Shown here: piece after piece, positions 1 to 6,947 of the stretch
Position numbering within the stretch: the stretch's first letter is position 1
How the letters are laid out: the number at the start of each line of letters is the position of its first letter
NCBI GenBank assembly: GCA_050260935.1
Contig: JBLNCU010000078.1
Location: forward strand, 1-22,339
Source of the DNA: UBA8346 sp050260935
GTDB taxonomy: Bacteria; Bacillota; UBA4882; UBA8346
DNA: 22,339 nucleotides
Direction of reading: 5' to 3'
Position numbers and translations under genes: made by a program
Notes under the pieces: generated by a model
Databases searched by the model: none
Seen by the model: only the letters and a program-made list of their open reading frames with translations
What the model was told of the DNA's origin: nothing

Positions 1-125
1 GCCAATTAAACCCTATTCAGTTAAGATTGACTATCGATAAAAAAGTGGCCGGGATTTTGGGTTACAAAATTAAGTGATTAATCGATTTCCGTTCGGTTAC
101 ATTTTAGATGATTAAAATCGGGCCC

Positions 126-154
126 TTGAAAACTGCCGGCATCTATGGTATTAT
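126..154 (+). promoter_or_regulatory. Promoter of tRNA-Thr
   Basis: TTGAAA at 126-131 and TATTAT at 149-154 are separated by exactly 17 nt, a good sigma-70/sigma-A type promoter. Transcription would start near 161, shortly before the tRNA. Nothing else recognisable lies in positions 1-125. Confidence 0.75.
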
Positions 155-178
155 ATTTTATGCTTTCCGGATTTTTAA

Positions 179-254
179 GCCGACGTAGCTCAGTTGGTAG
201 AGCAGCGCACTTGTAATGCGCAGGTCACCGGTTCAAATCCGGTTGTCGGCTCCA
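179..254 (+). tRNA. tRNA-Thr (anticodon UGU)
   Basis: The 76-nt cloverleaf includes an encoded CCA end. The acceptor stem GCCGACG pairs with TGTCGGC (one G-U pair). The D-arm is GCTC/GAGC, the anticodon stem GCGCA/TGCGC has loop CTTGTAA (anticodon TGT), and the T-arm ACCGG/CCGGT has loop TTCAAAT. It decodes ACA and other ACN threonine codons. It has its own promoter upstream and a hairpin followed by T-runs downstream, so it is probably a single-gene unit. Confidence 0.97.
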
Positions 255-272
255 GGTTTTTGAAGTTTTAGA

Positions 273-322
273 AGTCGGTTTGAACCCAATTTTGAACCCA
301 ATTGGACCGGCTTTTTATTTTT
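273..322 (+). terminator. Terminator after tRNA-Thr
   Basis: AGTCGGT (273-279) pairs with ACCGGCT (306-312), and an inner stem CCAATT/AATTGG (286-291/300-305) closes an 8-nt loop. The left side carries a 6-nt bulge. T-runs follow from 312. The motif TTGAACCCAA occurs twice inside the structure, so it may also be a relic of duplication at the tRNA 3' side. Confidence 0.6.
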
Positions 323-337
323 GCTCTTTGACTGGCG

Positions 338-377
338 ATTGGCGATCATTGTTGTATTTTTCTTGACGATCGCCAAT
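338..377. repeat. 10-bp inverted repeat, 20-nt spacer
   Basis: ATTGGCGATC (338-347) and GATCGCCAAT (368-377) are perfect inverted copies. No T-run follows, so it is not a clear terminator. Both arms contain GATC, the expected target of the Dam-type methylase encoded nearby. Its function is unknown. Confidence 0.6.
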
Positions 378-388
378 TATTCAGTTTA

Positions 389-865
389 AAAAACCTGGCC
401 TTGGAGATTGGAAGGAAAATCGGGCCGCCTTCCGGCTAAAAGGATGATCTGGTTTTACTGGCGGCCCTTCACGATGCCGGAAGGGTGGCCATACCTGGAA
501 AGGTTCGCTAAACCCGGCAGGCTTTCGTCGGAGGAATGGAAAGTAATGAAAAAACACCCCAGCATCGGACAGTGAATCGTACTATCCATCCCCGATTTAG
601 CCCATATCGCGGAGGTTGTTTTGGCTCATCGTGAACGTTGGGATGGCAACGGTTATCCCCGGGGGTTAAAAGAGGAGGGGATCCCGTTGATACCTGGATT
701 ATATCCATAATCAACGCTTACACCATGACCCATAAAAGGGTTTATCAAGAGGCGGTTGATCAGGAAAAGGCTTAGTCTGAAATAAGAGATTGTGCCGGCC
801 GGCAATTCGACCCCAATCTGGTGAAGGCTTTTTTAGAGATATTTTGGGGTCGGGCAGAGGTTTAG
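389..865 (+). pseudogene. Decayed HD-GYP domain phosphodiesterase remnant
   Basis: A recognisable HD-GYP domain (the c-di-GMP phosphodiesterase family) can be read only by changing frame and passing stops. From 389 one frame gives the HD region LHDAGRVAIP (His-Asp codons at 470-475). It hits TAA at 437 and again at 509. From 510 the next frame gives KPGRLSSEEW, a HPSIG segment and the RWDGNGYP motif (Gly-Tyr-Pro codons 651-659), with a TGA at 573. From about 695 the first frame resumes with an INAYTMT-type helix and the CAGRQFDP motif, with a TAG at 773, and ends at TAG 863-865. Three in-frame stops and two compensating frameshifts make it non-functional. Sensor or N-terminal domains are missing. 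The motif order matches the family closely, so the identification is strong although no intact protein exists. Confidence 0.85.
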
Positions 866-870
866 GCCCC

Positions 871-900
871 AAAAGACGAATGATAAGTCTTTATTTTTTG
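871..900. terminator. Bidirectional hairpin between HD-GYP remnant and dam
   Basis: AAAGAC (872-877) pairs with GTCTTT (887-892) around a 9-nt loop. The plus side is followed by ATTTTTTG, and the minus side by TTTT then GGGG. It overlaps the dam stop codon and would end minus-strand dam transcription. Confidence 0.5.
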
Positions 901-1778
901 TTAAAACAGTCATAATTCATTACCAGAACCTCATCAATTTTTCCGCGTTCGGTGGCGACAGAGTTGATGTTTCGGCTGGCGGCCACTTTTACTACCTGAA
1001 AATCCTTATATAAATCCAAAATAAAATCTGTGGCGGAATTGCTTAACAAGACAAAGCATCCCTTGTCAGATAGTTTTTTATAAACATCCCGTAATCGTTC
1101 TTGCTCACTCTTACTGAAACCGTTTAAATCATATCCTGTAAATGATGATGTGTCCGAAACAGGATCGTATGGAGGGTCGAAATAGACAAAATCTCCTTTT
1201 TTAGCATTTTTAACTGATTGTTCAAAGTCCACATTCATAATTTCAATATTTTTAGTGGCCAAGTAATTATGCGCGGCTTTTAACACAATTTCATCAACGA
1301 TTTTGGGGTTATTATAATTTCCAAAGGGAACATTAAACTGGCCAGCACTATTAACACGAAACAACCCATTGAAACATGTCTTATTCAGGTAAATAATTCG
1401 AGAAGCTCTTTGTACTGGATTAAGATTTTTAAAATTGGGATCCCTATCTAAATCTCTAATTGCATAATAATATTCTTTTTCATTTTTATGCTGCCGAAGA
1501 TCGAGAATCAATTCCTCGATTGAATCTCTGATAACTTCATAGCAGTTGATTAATTCTGTATTACTATCATTAATAACCCCAATTGACGGTTGAATATCAA
1601 ATAATACAGCTCCGGCGCCAATAAATGGCTCATAATAAGTATTGTATTTTTGAGGAATATATTGGCGGATTGTCGGTAAGAGTTGTCGCTTTCCCCCGGC
1701 CCATTTTAAAAAAGGTTGAAGCAGTTTGTTCTCTTTCAAAACATTCACCTTTGAACTATTGATATAATAATCTATCAC
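891..1778 (-). CDS. dam: DNA adenine methylase, Dam/DpnII (D12) class
   Basis: This enzyme transfers a methyl group from S-adenosylmethionine to N6 of adenine, most likely in GATC, as the Dam/M.DpnII family does. The SAM-binding motif FLKWAGGKR lies near residues 23-31, PFIGAGAVLF near 51-60, and the catalytic DPPY at 201-204, in the order typical of alpha-group (D12) methylases. At 295 aa it is full length. The start is GTG at 1778, preceded by AAGGA about 9 nt upstream. The gene is clearly more AT-rich than the leucine or division genes, which suggests horizontal acquisition. No endonuclease gene is adjacent, so it looks like a solitary methylase; the neighbours are a pseudogene and a small membrane protein. 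Family assignment is firm, but GATC specificity is inferred from family resemblance. Confidence 0.93.
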   Translation of the reverse strand: MIDYYINSSKVNVLKENKLLQPFLKWAGGKRQLLPTIRQYIPQKYNTYYEPFIGAGAVLFDIQPSIGVINDSNTELINCYEVIRDSIEELILDLRQHKNEKEYYYAIRDLDRDPNFKNLNPVQRASRIIYLNKTCFNGLFRVNSAGQFNVPFGNYNNPKIVDEIVLKAAHNYLATKNIEIMNVDFEQSVKNAKKGDFVYFDPPYDPVSDTSSFTGYDLNGFSKSEQERLRDVYKKLSDKGCFVLLSNSATDFILDLYKDFQVVKVAASRNINSVATERGKIDEVLVMNYDCFNKK

Positions 1779-1899
1779 GAACGTATGTCCTTATCTAGGT
1801 CAATAATAATAATTCTGTAAATACTTTTAAAGTTCCTTTGGCTGTTTAAACAACCTATCAATCACCCAATATTATTCAAAATACTTTCATTACTTTTCA

Positions 1900-1937
1900 A
1901 AATAAAAGCGTTACCGGGGGAGGCGCTTTATTTTTTA
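1900..1937. terminator. Hairpin with T-runs on both sides
   Basis: AAAGCG (1905-1910) pairs with CGCTTT (1924-1929) around a 13-nt GC-rich loop, flanked by AAAATAA and ATTTTTT, so it can act in both directions. On the minus strand it follows the 51-aa gene directly. The rest of 1779-1899 is AT-rich and holds no gene I can support beyond the dam ribosome binding site. Confidence 0.55.
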
Positions 1938-2090
1938 TCCGGACGCTTGATTTCCGGACGCAGATGTAAGCTCCCCGGCAATTTCCGGAATTTTGATTAA
2001 GGCCAGAATAAAAAAGATGACCCCAAGCACCCAGGTAATACAGGCGCAACTATCTGTTCTGCCATGTTCGTTACACTTCTTAGATTGCAT
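1935..2090 (-). CDS. Small single-helix membrane protein (51 aa)
   Basis: I do not recognise this protein. It begins MQSKKCNEHG, has three cysteines in the first 17 residues (C6, C15, C17), and then a hydrophobic helix of about 20 residues (roughly 18-37, rich in Val, Leu, Ile, Phe). The C-terminal tail is short and Ser/Gly-rich. It is thus probably a small membrane protein with a Cys-containing N-terminus that could bind metal or form disulfides. The ATG at 2090 has a good Shine-Dalgarno GAGGTG about 6 nt upstream, which is the main reason to call it real. A hairpin terminator follows immediately after the stop, and dam lies further downstream on the same strand. Confidence 0.6.
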   Translation of the reverse strand: MQSKKCNEHGRTDSCACITWVLGVIFFILALIKIPEIAGELTSASGNQASG

Positions 2091-2198
2091 TGAAAACACC
2101 TCGGAGTATATTATGGCTTATTTGGCTGGAATGGAATAGGGCGCCGGCTGGATAAACCGACCCGCGGAATGTTTTTAATTAAACCCGGAATCGAACAT

Positions 2199-2227
2199 TT
2201 GTTTTAGAGGAGAAAATATGTTATAAT
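2199..2227 (+). promoter_or_regulatory. Candidate promoter for the 66-aa gene
   Basis: TTGTTT (2199-2204) and TATAAT (2222-2227) have a 17-nt spacer. A transcript from here would have a leader of roughly 300 nt before the ORF at 2549. Confidence 0.45.
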
Positions 2228-2244
2228 TTTGCCGAACACCAGTT

Positions 2245-2272
2245 CTAAAAATTAATTAACTCTGATTTTTAG
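2245..2272. repeat. 8-bp inverted repeat in leader
   Basis: CTAAAAAT (2245-2252) and ATTTTTAG (2265-2272) are perfect inverted copies 12 nt apart, followed by a second small dyad, GGGAA/TTCCC, near 2277-2292. They lie just downstream of the candidate promoter and may be an operator or a leader hairpin. Confidence 0.45.
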
Positions 2273-2366
2273 GTATGGGAACATATTTTCCCAAGAGTAT
2301 TCATAGTATTAAGTAAGGACAGGCGGGCGATACTGTATTTATAACAGCGGATTCCTTGGAGGGTAT

Positions 2367-2423
2367 ATGTCCAGGAAAAAGAGCGCTTGCATATTTCTGA
2401 TAATACGGCGTAATACCACGTAA
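2367..2423 (+). CDS. Possible 18-aa leader peptide
   Basis: The short ORF MSRKKSACIFLIIRRNTT has a strong GGAGGG ribosome binding site about 6 nt before its ATG. It is basic at both ends with a hydrophobic middle. It lies in the leader of the 66-aa gene. The length is too short for any coding statistic, so it is a candidate only. From 2424 to 2548 I see nothing but an AT-rich stretch with small repeats of AAGAATAAG type. Confidence 0.25.
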   Translation: MSRKKSACIFLIIRRNTT

Positions 2424-2548
2424 GCATTGAATATAAGAATAAGAAACCTCAAATTATTTAGTATTTAGTAACAGAAGTTAAACATTACCCGAGAAGCATG
2501 GTTGAAAAGCTTTTGAAATTTAAAACCGGGCGAAACGGAGGGTTCCTG

Positions 2549-2749
2549 ATGTACATCGTAGGCCTAAACAGTAAAGAGAAGTTTTATTTTATCAGCCGGG
2601 AGGATCAAAGAGAACAACTTGAAAAAAAAGGGATCCTGGTTCTGAATACTACTTACGACCGGATCACAGCCGCCGCCAGCGCGGTCAGGGAGTTAAATGA
2701 ACAGGTGGAACAGGAGCGGAGGACTTCCATCCTGGGAAAGGTATGTTAA
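2549..2749 (+). CDS. Hypothetical protein, 66 aa
   Basis: I do not recognise this protein. It starts MYIVGLNSKE and reads as a small soluble alpha/beta protein: a predicted beta hairpin in the first 20 residues, a basic/acidic linker (REDQREQLEKKG), and a long amphipathic helix rich in Ala, Glu and Arg up to the end. No membrane segment or signal is visible. I chose the ATG at 2549 because GGAGGG stands 6 nt upstream; the in-frame ATG at 2498 has no good ribosome binding site and would add 17 residues of poor quality. It is convergent with leuB and shares the hairpin at 2806-2828. It is probably a lineage-specific small protein. Confidence 0.6.
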   Translation: MYIVGLNSKEKFYFISREDQREQLEKKGILVLNTTYDRITAAASAVRELNEQVEQERRTSILGKVC

Positions 2750-2794
2750 AGCTGCTCCGGAAGATATGATACAGGAGAAGTTGATTTTCATAGC

Positions 2795-2840
2795 CTAAAA
2801 AATCAGCCGCTGGAAATTATTCAGCGGCCTCTTTTACTGA
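2795..2840. terminator. Bidirectional terminator between 66-aa gene and leuB
   Basis: GCCGCTG (2806-2812) pairs with CAGCGGC (2822-2828) around a 9-nt loop. The plus side is followed by CTCTTTT and the minus side by TGATTTTTT. The flanking genes converge here. Confidence 0.85.
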
Positions 2841-2859
2841 TTTGACAGGTTCAACTCTT

Positions 2860-3933
2860 TTATTTCCGAATTTCTTGGCGGACCAGTTCTCCCATTTCCT
2901 TGGTTCCCACTTGGCGCATACCTTCCGACATAATGTCGGCAGTCCGGTAACCGGCCTCCAAGACCCGAAGGATTGCGTTTTCAATAGCCTGGGCCGGCTC
3001 TTCCTGCCGCAATGAATAGCGGAGCATCATGGCTGTGCTTAAAATGGCCGCCAACGGATTGGCTAGATTCCGCCCGGCAATGTCCGGGGCGGAACCGTGG
3101 GCCGGCTCGTAAAGAGCGGTCCTTCCACCGATGCTGGCCGAGGGAAGCATTCCCAAGGAACCGGTTAACATGGATGCCTGGTCGGTGAGAATATCACCAA
3201 ACATATTCTCGGTAACAATCACGTCAAACTGCGCGGGATAGCGAACGAGTTGCATGGCGCAATTGTCAACGTAGATGTGTGAGAGCTCGACATCGGGGTA
3301 TTCGCCGGCTAATTGGCCAATAGTTTCCCGCCAGAGCCGCGAGCTCTCCAAGACGTTGGCTTTATCAACCGAGGTTAATTTCTGACGGCGCTTCCGGGCG
3401 GCCTCAAAGGCCAGCCGGGCAATGCGCTTAATTTCCGCGGTGTTATAAACCAGAGTGTCTAGGGCTTGCTCCGATCCGTCCGGGAGCCGTTCTCTTTTTT
3501 TTGGCCCAAAATATAAACCGCCGGTCAATTCCCGGAAGACTAGAATGTCAACATCCCGGATTATCTCCGGTTTTAAGGTCGATGCCGAAATCAGAGTCCC
3601 GTAGACCCTAACCGGCCGCAGATTGGCAAACAAACCAAGTTCTTTCCGGAGGGGCAATAAGGCCGCCCGTTCGGGACGCAATTCCGGCGGCAGTTTATCC
3701 ATTTCGGGGCTGCCGACCGCTCCTAGCAAAACCGCATCAGCCCGGCGGCAAAGTTCCAGAGTCGGCGCAGGCAGGGGATGGCCGTATTTCTGATAGGCGT
3801 CCTCACTGATGAGCCCTTCGACAAACTCCATGGCGAGGCCGAACCTTTCTCCCACCGCTTTTAGGGTACTTACCGCTTCGGGAATGATCTCCCGTCCGAT
3901 TCCGTCGCCGGCTAAAACCGCAATTCTAAACAT
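2860..3933 (-). CDS. leuB: 3-isopropylmalate dehydrogenase
   Basis: LeuB oxidises and decarboxylates 3-isopropylmalate with NAD+ to give 2-ketoisocaproate, the direct precursor of leucine. At 357 aa it has the usual family length. The N-terminus reads IAVLAGDGIGREI, the typical beta-decarboxylating dehydrogenase opening. The signature NMFGDILTDQASMLTGSLG carries the Asp residues that bind divalent metal, and EPAHGSAPDIAG matches the NAD-binding region. The ATG at 3933 has GGAGGT about 5 nt upstream. It is the last gene of leuC-leuD-leuB with a 27-nt gap after leuD and ends before a strong bidirectional hairpin. Cytoplasmic. No damage seen. Confidence 0.97.
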   Translation of the reverse strand: MFRIAVLAGDGIGREIIPEAVSTLKAVGERFGLAMEFVEGLISEDAYQKYGHPLPAPTLELCRRADAVLLGAVGSPEMDKLPPELRPERAALLPLRKELGLFANLRPVRVYGTLISASTLKPEIIRDVDILVFRELTGGLYFGPKKRERLPDGSEQALDTLVYNTAEIKRIARLAFEAARKRRQKLTSVDKANVLESSRLWRETIGQLAGEYPDVELSHIYVDNCAMQLVRYPAQFDVIVTENMFGDILTDQASMLTGSLGMLPSASIGGRTALYEPAHGSAPDIAGRNLANPLAAILSTAMMLRYSLRQEEPAQAIENAILRVLEAGYRTADIMSEGMRQVGTKEMGELVRQEIRK

Positions 3934-3960
3934 GGAAACCTCCGTTTTTCTGAAGACTGA

Positions 3961-4458
3961 TTATTTTTGCGCTTTCTGTTTCACATATTCGATCAAACCG
4001 CCCGCTTCCATCAATTCTTGCATGAAAGGGGGGAATTGAGAGGCCTGAAATACTTCGCCGGTGGAGAGATCGGCGATCCGCCCGGAGGCTAAGTCCAGCT
4101 CTACCAGATCTCCTTCTTTAATGGCTTGGCTGGCTGCGGGAGACTCTAAAATCGGCAGCCCGATATTGATGGCGTTCCGGTAAAAAATACGGGCGAAAGA
4201 GGCCGCGATCACGCAGGAAACCCCGGAGGCCTTAATGGCTATCGGGGCATGCTCGCGTGAGCTCCCGGAACCAAAGTTTTTTCCCGCCACGATGATGTCA
4301 CCGGCCGATACTTTTCCGGCAAATGCCGGATCGGCATCCTCCATACAATGGGCGGCCAATTCCTTAGGGTCAATGGTATTCAGGTAGCGGGCGGGAATGA
4401 TTAAATCCGTATCAATATCATTGCCGAAACGCCAAACTTTTCCTTGAAGAGTCTTCAT
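3961..4458 (-). CDS. leuD: 3-isopropylmalate dehydratase, small subunit
   Basis: LeuD pairs with LeuC to isomerise 2-isopropylmalate to 3-isopropylmalate via an aconitase-type reaction. It is 165 aa, the short form common in clostridia and archaea. The motif FGNDIDTDLIIPARYL near the start and GKNFGSGSSREHAP near residues 59-72 are the swivel-domain substrate-binding segments of the family. Its ATG overlaps the leuC stop in an ATGA, so the two subunits are translationally coupled, as expected for a stoichiometric complex. It is followed by leuB. Confidence 0.97.
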   Translation of the reverse strand: MKTLQGKVWRFGNDIDTDLIIPARYLNTIDPKELAAHCMEDADPAFAGKVSAGDIIVAGKNFGSGSSREHAPIAIKASGVSCVIAASFARIFYRNAINIGLPILESPAASQAIKEGDLVELDLASGRIADLSTGEVFQASQFPPFMQELMEAGGLIEYVKQKAQK

Positions 4459-5723
4459 TTTACGCCGACCTCCTCCGGCCCGGCCAATCTACCGGCCACC
4501 GCTGAAGCGGCGGCAACGGCTGGCCCGGCTAAATAGACTTCGCTACCGGGATCGCCCATCCTGCCGATGAAATTGCGGTTAGTGGTGGCGACGGCCCGTT
4601 CACCCTTGGCCAAAATTCCCATATGCCCCCCAAGACACGGACCGCAGGTTGGAGTGGAAATTGCGGCGCCAGCGTCAAGGAAAATCTCAAACAAGCCTTC
4701 CCGCATGGCCTGCCGCCAGATTTCCTGGGTACCCGGAATAATGATCAAGCGGACGTTGGGACTGATCCTCCGGTTTTTGAGGACCAGGGCCGCCTCCCGC
4801 AGGTCTTCAATCCTGCCGTTGGTACAAGAGCCAATAATTGCCTGGTCGATACTTATATTTCCCACTTGGGAGAGGGGCTTGGCGTTCTCCGGTAAATGAG
4901 GGAAAGCGATTTGCGGTTCCAGTTTGGAGACGTCCCATTCGTAAATTTTCTGGTATTTGGCATCAGGGTCACTGGTATAAACATTATAATTACGCTTGGC
5001 ACGGGGTTTGACATACTCTAAAGTCCTATTGTCTACGGCAAAAATGCCGTTTTTCGCTCCGGCCTCAATGGCCATATTGGCCATAGTAAAGCGGCCATCC
5101 ATAGAAAGGCCGGCGATTGTTTCTCCGGTAAACTCCATGGCCTGGTATAGCGCTCCGTCAACTCCGATTTTGCCTATAGTATAGAGAATTAGATCTTTCC
5201 CACCGACCCAGCGGGGGAGCTTACCGTAATAGATAAACTTAATACTTTCGGGTACTTTAAACCAGGCCTCGCCCATGGCCATACCGGCCGCCATATCGGT
5301 GCTTCCAACTCCGGTGGAAAAGGCACCCAAAGCGCCGTAGGTACAGGTATGGGAGTCGGCCCCGATAACCAGATCTCCCGGCATTACCAGCCCTTTCTCC
5401 GGGAGCAGGCAATGCTCCACCCCCATCTCGCCTACCTCAAAGTAATTGGTTATGGCGAAGCGGCGGGCAAAATCGCGAATCATCTTCGCCTGCTCGGCGG
5501 ATTTAATGTCCTTATTGGGAGTGAAATGGTCGGGGACTAAGGCAATTTTAGCAGGATCAAAAACTTTACCACTCCCGATCTTGTAAAATTCCTTGATGGC
5601 TACGGGCGCGGTAATGTCATTTCCTAAGACCAAATCGACCTTGGCGTTGATTAATTCACCGGGGGTGACAGCCCGCTTCCCGGCGTGGACCGCCAGGATC
5701 TTTTCGGTAATAGTCATTCCCAT
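4455..5723 (-). CDS. leuC: 3-isopropylmalate dehydratase, large subunit
   Basis: LeuC carries the [4Fe-4S] cluster for the LeuCD isomerase of leucine synthesis. It is about 422 aa, of the clostridial/archaeal LeuC type related to homoaconitase. The cluster cysteines can be seen in IIGSCTNGRIEDL and TPTCGPCLGGHMG. Other family motifs are GADSHTCTYGALG and the N-terminal TITEKILA. I chose the ATG at 5723 because AAAGGA stands 8 nt upstream; the in-frame ATG at 5732 overlaps that site and is unlikely. It is the first gene of the leu operon. The 88-nt upstream gap shows no T-box, and no leuA or ilv gene lies in the window, so the rest of the pathway is elsewhere. Confidence 0.96.
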   Translation of the reverse strand: MGMTITEKILAVHAGKRAVTPGELINAKVDLVLGNDITAPVAIKEFYKIGSGKVFDPAKIALVPDHFTPNKDIKSAEQAKMIRDFARRFAITNYFEVGEMGVEHCLLPEKGLVMPGDLVIGADSHTCTYGALGAFSTGVGSTDMAAGMAMGEAWFKVPESIKFIYYGKLPRWVGGKDLILYTIGKIGVDGALYQAMEFTGETIAGLSMDGRFTMANMAIEAGAKNGIFAVDNRTLEYVKPRAKRNYNVYTSDPDAKYQKIYEWDVSKLEPQIAFPHLPENAKPLSQVGNISIDQAIIGSCTNGRIEDLREAALVLKNRRISPNVRLIIIPGTQEIWRQAMREGLFEIFLDAGAAISTPTCGPCLGGHMGILAKGERAVATTNRNFIGRMGDPGSEVYLAGPAVAAASAVAGRLAGPEEVGVK

Positions 5724-5780
5724 GCGGATCATCCTTTCGTAATCGGAGTTATGGAGCTGAAACTGATAAATTTATATGTT

Positions 5781-5808
5781 CCAAAAGGCCCAAATAATAT
5801 TTGTGGGC
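5781..5808 (-). terminator. Possible weak terminator after methyltransferase gene
   Basis: On the minus strand GCCCA(CA)AAT pairs with ATTTGGGC with a 2-nt bulge and a tiny loop, followed by CTTTTGG. It could partly separate the methyltransferase from the leu operon. Confidence 0.35.
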
Positions 5809-5820
5809 AATAAACCCGCT

Positions 5821-6657
5821 TCAAACGGGTTTGGTCCCTGCCGCCAAAAACATCGGGATATCAACGGTTTTACCGGCGCGACTGGAAGTCCGGCAATTAC
5901 ATCCTAGATCGGCAATGGTTATTTTCAAAAAACCGGCTTCTTGAAACCATTGACGAATTTCTTCACGCTCAAAGCCCAACCATAAATCGAATTTCTCTGC
6001 TTTAACCCAGCCGTGGGAGTGTTGATTGATATCGGTAATAATCACCCGGCCGCCGGGCTTTAAAACCCGGAACATTTCTTTAATGGCCAGTCCCGGTTCG
6101 AGTAAATGATGGAGCAAAAGATTGGCATAGACGATATCAAGAGCGGCGTCGGCCACTGGTAAATCGTGGGCATCACCCTCTATGAGCTCGACGTTATGGA
6201 GACCGGCTTTGGCAAGGTCATCACCGGCCACTGCAAGCATAGCCGCGGAAGAATCAATGGCCCGGACTTTGGCGGCGTATTTAGCTAAACCCAGCGCTAG
6301 ATAACCGGTGCCCGTCCCTATATCGGCCACTTCCGAACCGGGTGGCGGTGTGTATTGGGAGAGGATAATGTCGCGGAGGGAATCGCCATAACAATCCTTG
6401 CGAATTTCGTTATAAACCGGAGCAACCTGCGCAAAATAAGCCTTATTTTCAGCCTCGGCCGAGGCGTAATCGCGGGAGTTCCCGGATTCCATCCAATTTA
6501 AAAGGGCAATCCTCGAAAAACGCCATTCACGCCCGACTTTTCTGGCGGGGATCTCCTCTTCGCGCAGCAGCTTTAAAAAAGTCTTGGTGCTGACCTGAAA
6601 TAACCGGCTAGCTTCTTCCAAGGTGAGAACATCTTTGGGTTCTTCCATCTTGCTCAT
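5821..6657 (-). CDS. HTH (excisionase-type)–SAM methyltransferase fusion
   Basis: Two domains are visible in 278 aa. Residues about 11-58 form an excisionase/MerR-like helix-turn-helix (LTLEEASRLFQVSTKTFLKLL, with the wing KVGREWRFSRIALLNWM). Residues about 75-278 form a class I SAM-dependent methyltransferase with motif I VADIGTGTGYLALG, acidic loop AIDSSAAML, LPVADAALDIVYAN and the post-motif VLKPGGRVIITD. The C-terminal CNCRTSS segment resembles ArsR/UbiE-like methyltransferases. It may be a regulator whose DNA binding is linked to SAM or to methylation of a small molecule; the substrate is unknown. The ATG at 6657 has GAGGAAG 8 nt upstream. A near-consensus promoter lies just upstream, and leuC follows 97 nt downstream. 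Confidence 0.85.
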   Translation of the reverse strand: MSKMEEPKDVLTLEEASRLFQVSTKTFLKLLREEEIPARKVGREWRFSRIALLNWMESGNSRDYASAEAENKAYFAQVAPVYNEIRKDCYGDSLRDIILSQYTPPPGSEVADIGTGTGYLALGLAKYAAKVRAIDSSAAMLAVAGDDLAKAGLHNVELIEGDAHDLPVADAALDIVYANLLLHHLLEPGLAIKEMFRVLKPGGRVIITDINQHSHGWVKAEKFDLWLGFEREEIRQWFQEAGFLKITIADLGCNCRTSSRAGKTVDIPMFLAAGTKPV

Positions 6658-6687
6658 GGAATATACTTCCTCAGGTTATTTTTTTCC

Positions 6688-6716
6688 ATTATACACGTTT
6701 AGAAATAGTTAGTCAA
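6688..6716 (-). promoter_or_regulatory. Strong promoter of the HTH-methyltransferase gene
   Basis: On the minus strand TTGACT (6716-6711) and TATAAT (6693-6688) have a 17-nt spacer. A small dyad, TATCTT/AAGATA, lies just upstream near 6730-6746 and could bind a regulator, perhaps the product itself. The rest of the 290-nt gap up to 6947 holds a compact palindrome CCCGGCCTTGGCCGGG near 6888-6903 and no gene I can support. Confidence 0.85.
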
Positions 6717-6947
6717 GAGTTAAGTTCTATTATCTTCCCTTAAGATACCCCAAATTCTTTTTTAGTTAACATAATTTAAAAACCAGCAAGAAGGTCTTTC
6801 TTTTGCAGGCTGCCCTTATTAATATCACAATTTCTCTCCGGCAAAACATAAGGGAAATAGGGATGTTTTACAGACCAAGCATGTTCCCGGCCTTGGCCGG
6901 GGGTTGGTTTGACTTTTGAGTAATGATAAGCGAAGAGGGTTAGGGAA

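Noticed and set aside
508..714. Minus-strand 68-aa ORF
   Set aside because: It is the antisense shadow of the HD-GYP remnant.
4567..4899. Plus-strand ORFs of 90-110 aa inside leuC
   Set aside because: Antisense shadows of a clearly conserved gene, without ribosome binding sites.
5733..5820. Possible T-box leader for the leu operon
   Set aside because: The 88-nt gap is too short and has no T-box sequence; only a weak hairpin is seen.
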